Of a stretch of 9,694 nt of DNA, positions 5,992 through 9,694 are shown piece by piece. Numbering within the stretch: position 1 is the first letter of the stretch; each line of letters opens with the position of its first letter. The position numbers and the translations under genes were made by a program. The DNA comes from Thiomonas sp. (GTDB taxonomy: Bacteria > Pseudomonadota > Gammaproteobacteria > Burkholderiales > Burkholderiaceae): assembly GCA_027443745.1 (NCBI GenBank), contig DAIAZB010000360.1, forward strand, positions 1 to 9,694, read 5' to 3'. The notes under the pieces are model-generated. The model was not told the DNA's origin, ran no database searches, and was given only the letters and a program-made list of their open reading frames with translations.

Positions 5992-7088
5992 CAGGTCAAT
6001 GCGGTTTGCACGTCACGCCGCGCCAATCGCAAATAGGCGGATGTCTGCATTTCCTGCAGGCGCGAAACGGTACGTTCGAACTCGTAGGCCAGGGGGCCTG
6101 AAGGATACAGCGCGGCGGGCGGAACCGCGGCCGAAAGCACCAGCTTGATGTTGCGGTCGTACAGCACGTCCACCAGCAGGGTGAAGCGGCGGGCGGCACT
6201 GGCGAGTTCAGGCGCCATGCGGGGCACGTCGGACACCAGTACGGTATGGAAGCGCGCTGCGATTTCGAGGTAGTCGTTTTGCGAACGCGGGGTGTTGCAC
6301 AGGGTCTCGAAGTCGAACCAGGCGACACCCCCAGCGCGGCGCAGCGCGATGATTTCGCGATGCTCGATCTGCAGCGTGGGGTCGTCGTCCGCAGCCTCGG
6401 CCAGGCGCTCGAATGCCTGCTCCATGGCGTCCTCGGCGAGGGGCCCCAGCGGCGTGTAATACAGCCGCATATCGGCCATGGCCTGGTGGCGGTAGTCCAC
6501 GCCGCCATCCACCTGCAGCACGTCCATGTTCGCCCGGATCAAGGCGATGGCGGGCAGGATACGGTCACGGTGCAGGCCATCGGGGTAAAGACTGTCCGGC
6601 TCGAAATTGCTCGTGGCCATGAACACCACGCCCTGTTCGAACAGCCCCCGGAGCAAGCGATGCAGGATCATGGCATCGGTCACGTCACTGATGTGGAATT
6701 CGTCGAAGCAGATCAGCCGAAAGCGCCGCGCAATGCGCCGTGCCAGTTCTTCCAGCGGATTTTGCGTGCCCTGCAGGTCGGCCAATTCGCGCTGCACCTC
6801 GCGCATGAATTCGTGAAAATGCAGCCGTGTTTTCCGCACCACCGGCACGGTCACGTAGAAAGCGTCCATCAGGAAGCTCTTGCCGCGCCCCACGCCGCCC
6901 CACAGATAGACGCCGCGCGGCAGATCGGGATGAACCAAGATCCGCCGCACCGCAGTCGAGCGGCGTGACTTGTAGCCCATCCACTCGTCGTAGGCACGCT
7001 GCAGCCGCGCGATGGCGAGCTGTTGAGCGGCGTCAGGCTGGTGACCGTGCTCGGCGAGGGACTGCTGGGCGTATGCGGTCACGTCCAT
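5991..7088 (-). CDS. zapE: Cell division protein ZapE (AFG1-like ATPase)
   Basis: ZapE is a P-loop ATPase of the AFG1/LACE1 family that associates with the FtsZ ring in E. coli and influences Z-ring stability under stress. The 365 residues (E. coli about 375) show Walker A GGVGRGKS at 64-71, then LHFHEFM near 89-95, Walker B LICFDEFH at 125-132, and the sensor-like FMATSNFEPDSLYPDGLHRDRILPAI region typical of the family. FTLLVDVLYDRNIKLVLSAA and YEFERTVSRLQEM match the conserved C-terminal part. I chose ATG at 7088; a TTG two codons upstream at 7094 is possible. Only eight bases separate the ATG from the lpdA stop, and no strong Shine-Dalgarno sequence is seen, so the gene is probably cotranscribed and translationally linked. 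Its TGA overlaps the ATG of the next gene. Cytoplasmic, acting at the inner face of the division site. Confidence 0.95.
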   Translation of the reverse strand: MDVTAYAQQSLAEHGHQPDAAQQLAIARLQRAYDEWMGYKSRRSTAVRRILVHPDLPRGVYLWGGVGRGKSFLMDAFYVTVPVVRKTRLHFHEFMREVQRELADLQGTQNPLEELARRIARRFRLICFDEFHISDVTDAMILHRLLRGLFEQGVVFMATSNFEPDSLYPDGLHRDRILPAIALIRANMDVLQVDGGVDYRHQAMADMRLYYTPLGPLAEDAMEQAFERLAEAADDDPTLQIEHREIIALRRAGGVAWFDFETLCNTPRSQNDYLEIAARFHTVLVSDVPRMAPELASAARRFTLLVDVLYDRNIKLVLSAAVPPAALYPSGPLAYEFERTVSRLQEMQTSAYLRLARRDVQTALT

Positions 7089-7096
7089 GGGCAAGC

Positions 7097-8530
7097 TCAG
7101 AAATTGAGGCTGCGGCCATCGGTGGCCAACGCTGCCTCCTTCATCGACTCCGACAGGGTGGGATGTGCATGGCAGATGCGCGCGATATCTTCGGCGGCCG
7201 CCTTGAACTCCATCGCCACCGCGGCTTCGGCAATCAGCTCGGACGCCATCGGGCCGATGATGTGCACGCCCAGGATTTCATCGGTGGCCGCATCACTCAA
7301 CATCTTGACGAAGCCGGTGGTGTCGCCCAGTGCACGCGCACGGCCATTGGCGAGGAAGGGAAAGCTGCCGGACTTGTAGGCGCGGCCAGCAGCCTTGAGT
7401 TGCTGCTCGGTCTGTCCCACCCAGGCGATTTCCGGTGCGGTGTAAATCACCCAGGGCACGGTATTGAAGTCCACATGCGGCTTTTGTCCAGCCATGCGCT
7501 CGGCCACGGCCGTGCCCTCCTCTTCCGCCTTGTGCGCCAGCATCGGGCCACGCACCACGTCGCCGATGGCCCAGATGCCGTCCACCGATGTCTTGCAATC
7601 GGCATCCACGGGAACGAAACCGCGCTCGTCAGCCTGCAGACCCACCGCCTGCAGGTTCAGACCTTCGGTGTTCGGCACGCGGCCGATGGAGACGATGAGC
7701 CGGTCCACCTCCAGCTTTTGCGCGGCACCGGCGGCGTCGGCATAGCGCAGGCTCACGCCCTTGGCACTGGTCTTCACCTCGGCGATCTTCACCCCGAGCT
7801 GGATGTCCAGGCCCTGCTTCTTGAACTGCTTTTGCGCTTCCTTCGCCACTTGCACATCGGCCGCGCCGAGAAATTCCGGCAGGGCTTCAAGGACCGTCAC
7901 CTGTGCCCCGAGCCGACGCCAGACCGAACCCATTTCCAGGCCGATGACGCCGGCACCGATCACCCCCAGGCGCTTGGGCACCGAGGAGATCGCCAGCGCT
8001 CCGGTGTTGGACAGGATGCGGTCTTCGTCGAACGCCGCACCGGGCAAGGCACGCGGGCTGGAGCCAGTGGCGATGATGACTCGCTTGGCGACGAGCTTGA
8101 GCGCGTCGCCGCTCGGCGGGGTGACGCCGATCTCGAAGCCCGCCGAGCCGGCGCCGACGAAGGCGGCGCGCCCATGCACGAACTCCACCTTGTTCTTCTT
8201 GAACAGATAGAGGATGCCCTCGTTGTTCTGCCGGACCACCAACTCCTTGCGCGCCAGCATGCGGTCGAGGTCGAGCTTGAGTCCGCTCACTGCGATGCCG
8301 TGCTCGGCAAACACGTGGCCCGCCTGGTCGAAATGCTCGGATGATTGCAGCAAGGCCTTGGATGGAATGCAGCCGACATTGGTGCAGGTGCCTCCCGGCG
8401 CGGGGCCGCCCTTGGCGTTGGCCCAGGCGTCGATGCAGACCACGGCCATGCCGAGCTGGGCGGCGCGGATGGCGGCGATGTAGCCGCCGGGACCGGCGCC
8501 GATGACGATGAGATCAGGTTGCGCGTTCAT
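7097..8530 (-). CDS. lpdA: Dihydrolipoyl dehydrogenase, E3 of the 2-oxoglutarate dehydrogenase complex
   Basis: This FAD-dependent E3 reoxidises the dihydrolipoyl group of the E2 subunit and passes the electrons to NAD+. The 477 residues show the N-terminal FAD-binding [17 protein letters not shown] (11-27), the redox-active disulfide [13 protein letters not shown] with Cys49 and Cys54, [13 protein letters not shown], the NAD-binding [24 protein letters not shown], the second FAD motif WAIGDVV followed by [12 protein letters not shown], and the C-terminal HPTLSE with catalytic His456 and Glu461. The typical lipoamide dehydrogenase insertion [10 protein letters not shown] precedes the active site. 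The position directly after the E2 gene indicates it serves the 2-oxoglutarate complex (also called odhL in Burkholderiales); it might also supply other lipoyl complexes. Start: ATG at 8530 with a good Shine-Dalgarno sequence (8539-8544). The stop is eight bases before the zapE ATG. Confidence 0.97.
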   Translation of the reverse strand: MNAQPDLIVIGAGPGGYIAAIRAAQLGMAVVCIDAWANAKGGPAPGGTCTNVGCIPSKALLQSSEHFDQAGHVFAEHGIAVSGLKLDLDRMLARKELVVRQNNEGILYLFKKNKVEFVHGRAAFVGAGSAGFEIGVTPPSGDALKLVAKRVIIATGSSPRALPGAAFDEDRILSNTGALAISSVPKRLGVIGAGVIGLEMGSVWRRLGAQVTVLEALPEFLGAADVQVAKEAQKQFKKQGLDIQLGVKIAEVKTSAKGVSLRYADAAGAAQKLEVDRLIVSIGRVPNTEGLNLQAVGLQADERGFVPVDADCKTSVDGIWAIGDVVRGPMLAHKAEEEGTAVAERMAGQKPHVDFNTVPWVIYTAPEIAWVGQTEQQLKAAGRAYKSGSFPFLANGRARALGDTTGFVKMLSDAATDEILGVHIIGPMASELIAEAAVAMEFKAAAEDIARICHAHPTLSESMKEAALATDGRSLNF

Positions 8531-8538
8531 GGCCTGTG

Positions 8539-8544
8539 CCTCAC
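8539..8544 (-). promoter_or_regulatory. lpdA ribosome binding site overlapping the odhB stop codon
   Basis: On the minus strand GTGAGG lies eight bases before the lpdA ATG. Its TGA (8543-8541) is the odhB stop codon, so ribosomes ending odhB sit on the lpdA Shine-Dalgarno sequence. This arrangement favours coupled synthesis of E2 and E3 and supports the 8530 start. Confidence 0.6.
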
Positions 8545-9694
8545 AGATTCAGCAGCAGGCGCGCGGGGTCTTCCAGCGCCTCCTTCATCGCCACGAGGCC
8601 GAGCACGGCCTCGCGGCCATCGATGATGCGATGGTCGTAGCTCATCGCCAGATAGTTGATGGGGCGAATGACGACCTGACCGTTCTCCACCACCGGCCGC
8701 TCCTTGGTCGCGTGCACACCGAGAATGGCGGCTTGCGGCGGGTTGATGATGGGGGTGGAGAGCATGGAGCCGAACACGCCGCCATTGCTGATCGAGAAGG
8801 TGCCTCCGGTGAGGTCCTCGATCGCCAGCTTGCCGTCGCGCGCCTTGGCGCCGAAGTCGGCAATCTGCTTCTCGATCTCGGCGAAGCTCAACTGGTCGGC
8901 ATTGCGCAAAATCGGCACCACCAGGCCACGCGGGCTACCCACGGCGATGCCGATGTCGAAATAGCCGTGGTAGATGATGTCGGTGCCGTCCACGCTGGCG
9001 TTGATCACCGGGTATTTGCGCAGCGCGTGCACCGCCGCCTTGACGAAAAAGCTCATGAAGCCGAGCTTCACGCCATGCTCCTTCTCAAAGCGCTCCTTGT
9101 GGGTGTTGCGCAGGTCCATGACCGGCTGCATATTCACTTCGTTGAACGTCGTGAGAATGGCGTTTTCGCTTTGCGACTGAATCAGACGCTGGGCGATGCG
9201 GGCGCGCAGCCGGCTCATGGGCACGCGCTGTTCAGGACGGTCGGCGTAGGAGGAAAGATCAATTCCGGCATCCACCGGGGCCAGCGCGACCGGGCTGCTC
9301 ATCGGACTCGGTTGCGGCGCCGCTGCGGGCTTGGCCGCACCGGCGGGGGTGCCGGCGATGGCGCCCAGTGCGTCACCCTTGGTGATGCGCCCCCCGCGAC
9401 CGGAACCCGCCACGTTTGCCGGATCGACGCCCTGCTCCGCAAGGATCTTGGCGGCGGCCGGCATGACTGGAGCCGAAGTCGGTGCTTGCGCAGGGGCCGC
9501 AACTCGGGCGGCAGCAGGTGCGGCGGCCGGCGCCGGCATGGCTGCAGGCACGGCGGACACCGGCAAGGGACTGACCTGAGGCTTGGCTTCGGTATCGAGC
9601 TTGGCGATGATTTCCTCGGCGGCCACGGTCGCGCCATCGTTCTTCAGGATCTGGGCCATGACCCCGGAGGCCGGAGCCGGCACTTCGAGCACGA
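8541..9694 (-). CDS. odhB: 2-oxoglutarate dehydrogenase E2, dihydrolipoyllysine succinyltransferase (5' end off the right edge)
   Basis: E2 is the core of the 2-oxoglutarate dehydrogenase complex: its lipoyl arm accepts the succinyl group from E1 and its C-terminal domain transfers it to CoA. The visible 383 residues start inside the lipoyl domain at [10 protein letters not shown]. The lipoylated lysine of the expected DKVVLEVPAP motif is just beyond the edge, so only about 40 N-terminal residues are missing. In order: the lipoyl domain remainder (1-37), an Ala/Pro-rich linker (38-75), the E3/E1-binding domain (about 77-110; [29 protein letters not shown]), a second Ala/Pro linker (111-140), and the acyltransferase core (about 155-383) with [38 protein letters not shown] and catalytic SYDHRIIDG (His354, Asp358). 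The core resembles SucB/OdhB rather than pyruvate E2. Its stop is 10 bases before lpdA. The E1 gene (odhA/sucA) is expected upstream, outside the window. Confidence 0.96.
   Translation of the reverse strand, partial: VLEVPAPASGVMAQILKNDGATVAAEEIIAKLDTEAKPQVSPLPVSAVPAAMPAPAAAPAAARVAAPAQAPTSAPVMPAAAKILAEQGVDPANVAGSGRGGRITKGDALGAIAGTPAGAAKPAAAPQPSPMSSPVALAPVDAGIDLSSYADRPEQRVPMSRLRARIAQRLIQSQSENAILTTFNEVNMQPVMDLRNTHKERFEKEHGVKLGFMSFFVKAAVHALRKYPVINASVDGTDIIYHGYFDIGIAVGSPRGLVVPILRNADQLSFAEIEKQIADFGAKARDGKLAIEDLTGGTFSISNGGVFGSMLSTPIINPPQAAILGVHATKERPVVENGQVVIRPINYLAMSYDHRIIDGREAVLGLVAMKEALEDPARLLLNL

Noticed and set aside
6827..8344. 505-residue open frame on the plus strand, antisense to lpdA and zapE
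   Set aside because: High GC makes long antisense frames common. It has no recognisable domain, and the minus strand here carries full-length LpdA and ZapE motifs.

Overview
The window is about 9.7 kb of GC-rich, densely coding bacterial chromosome. It looks like ordinary core genome of a betaproteobacterium, most likely Burkholderiales. This rests on recognisable protein families and gene order: a 2-oxoglutarate dehydrogenase E2-E3 cluster followed by zapE, and rluD divergent from bamD. I cannot name the genus. I see no insertion sequence, prophage gene, CRISPR array, tRNA or rRNA, and no base-composition break suggesting recent transfer.

Layout from left to right. (1) 1-711, minus strand: the first 237 residues of the 23S rRNA pseudouridine synthase RluD; its C-terminus lies off the left edge. 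(2) 895-1716, plus strand: bamD, an outer-membrane assembly lipoprotein, divergent from rluD across a 183-bp gap with a perfect TATAAT. (3) 1774-3954, minus strand: a DinG/XPD-type iron-sulfur helicase of the YoaA type, convergent with bamD. It starts at a TTG that overlaps the stop of (4) a 69-residue DUF465/YdcH-like protein at 3951-4160. (5) 4247-5053, plus strand: a PP2C-type Ser/Thr phosphatase, divergent from the DUF465 gene across 86 bp. (6) 5095-9694, minus strand: a four-gene cluster read right to left, odhB (partial) - lpdA - zapE - a hypothetical exported coiled-coil protein. It is convergent with the phosphatase gene across 41 bp.

How the genes work together. OdhB and LpdA are the E2 and E3 subunits of the 2-oxoglutarate dehydrogenase complex of the TCA cycle; the E1 gene would be expected just beyond the right edge. 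ZapE, an AFG1-like ATPase linked to the division ring, follows after 8 bases, and the exported protein starts inside the zapE stop codon (TGATG). DUF465 and yoaA form a second, translationally coupled pair. BamD and RluD serve envelope assembly and ribosome maturation respectively.

No novel multi-gene system is evident. The observations most worth a second look are an 11-bp perfect inverted repeat inside the 5' end of yoaA, an operator-like dyad over the predicted DUF465-yoaA promoter, the uncharacterised two-cysteine exported protein coupled to zapE, and an orphan PP2C phosphatase. No gene-free stretch exceeds 300 bases.
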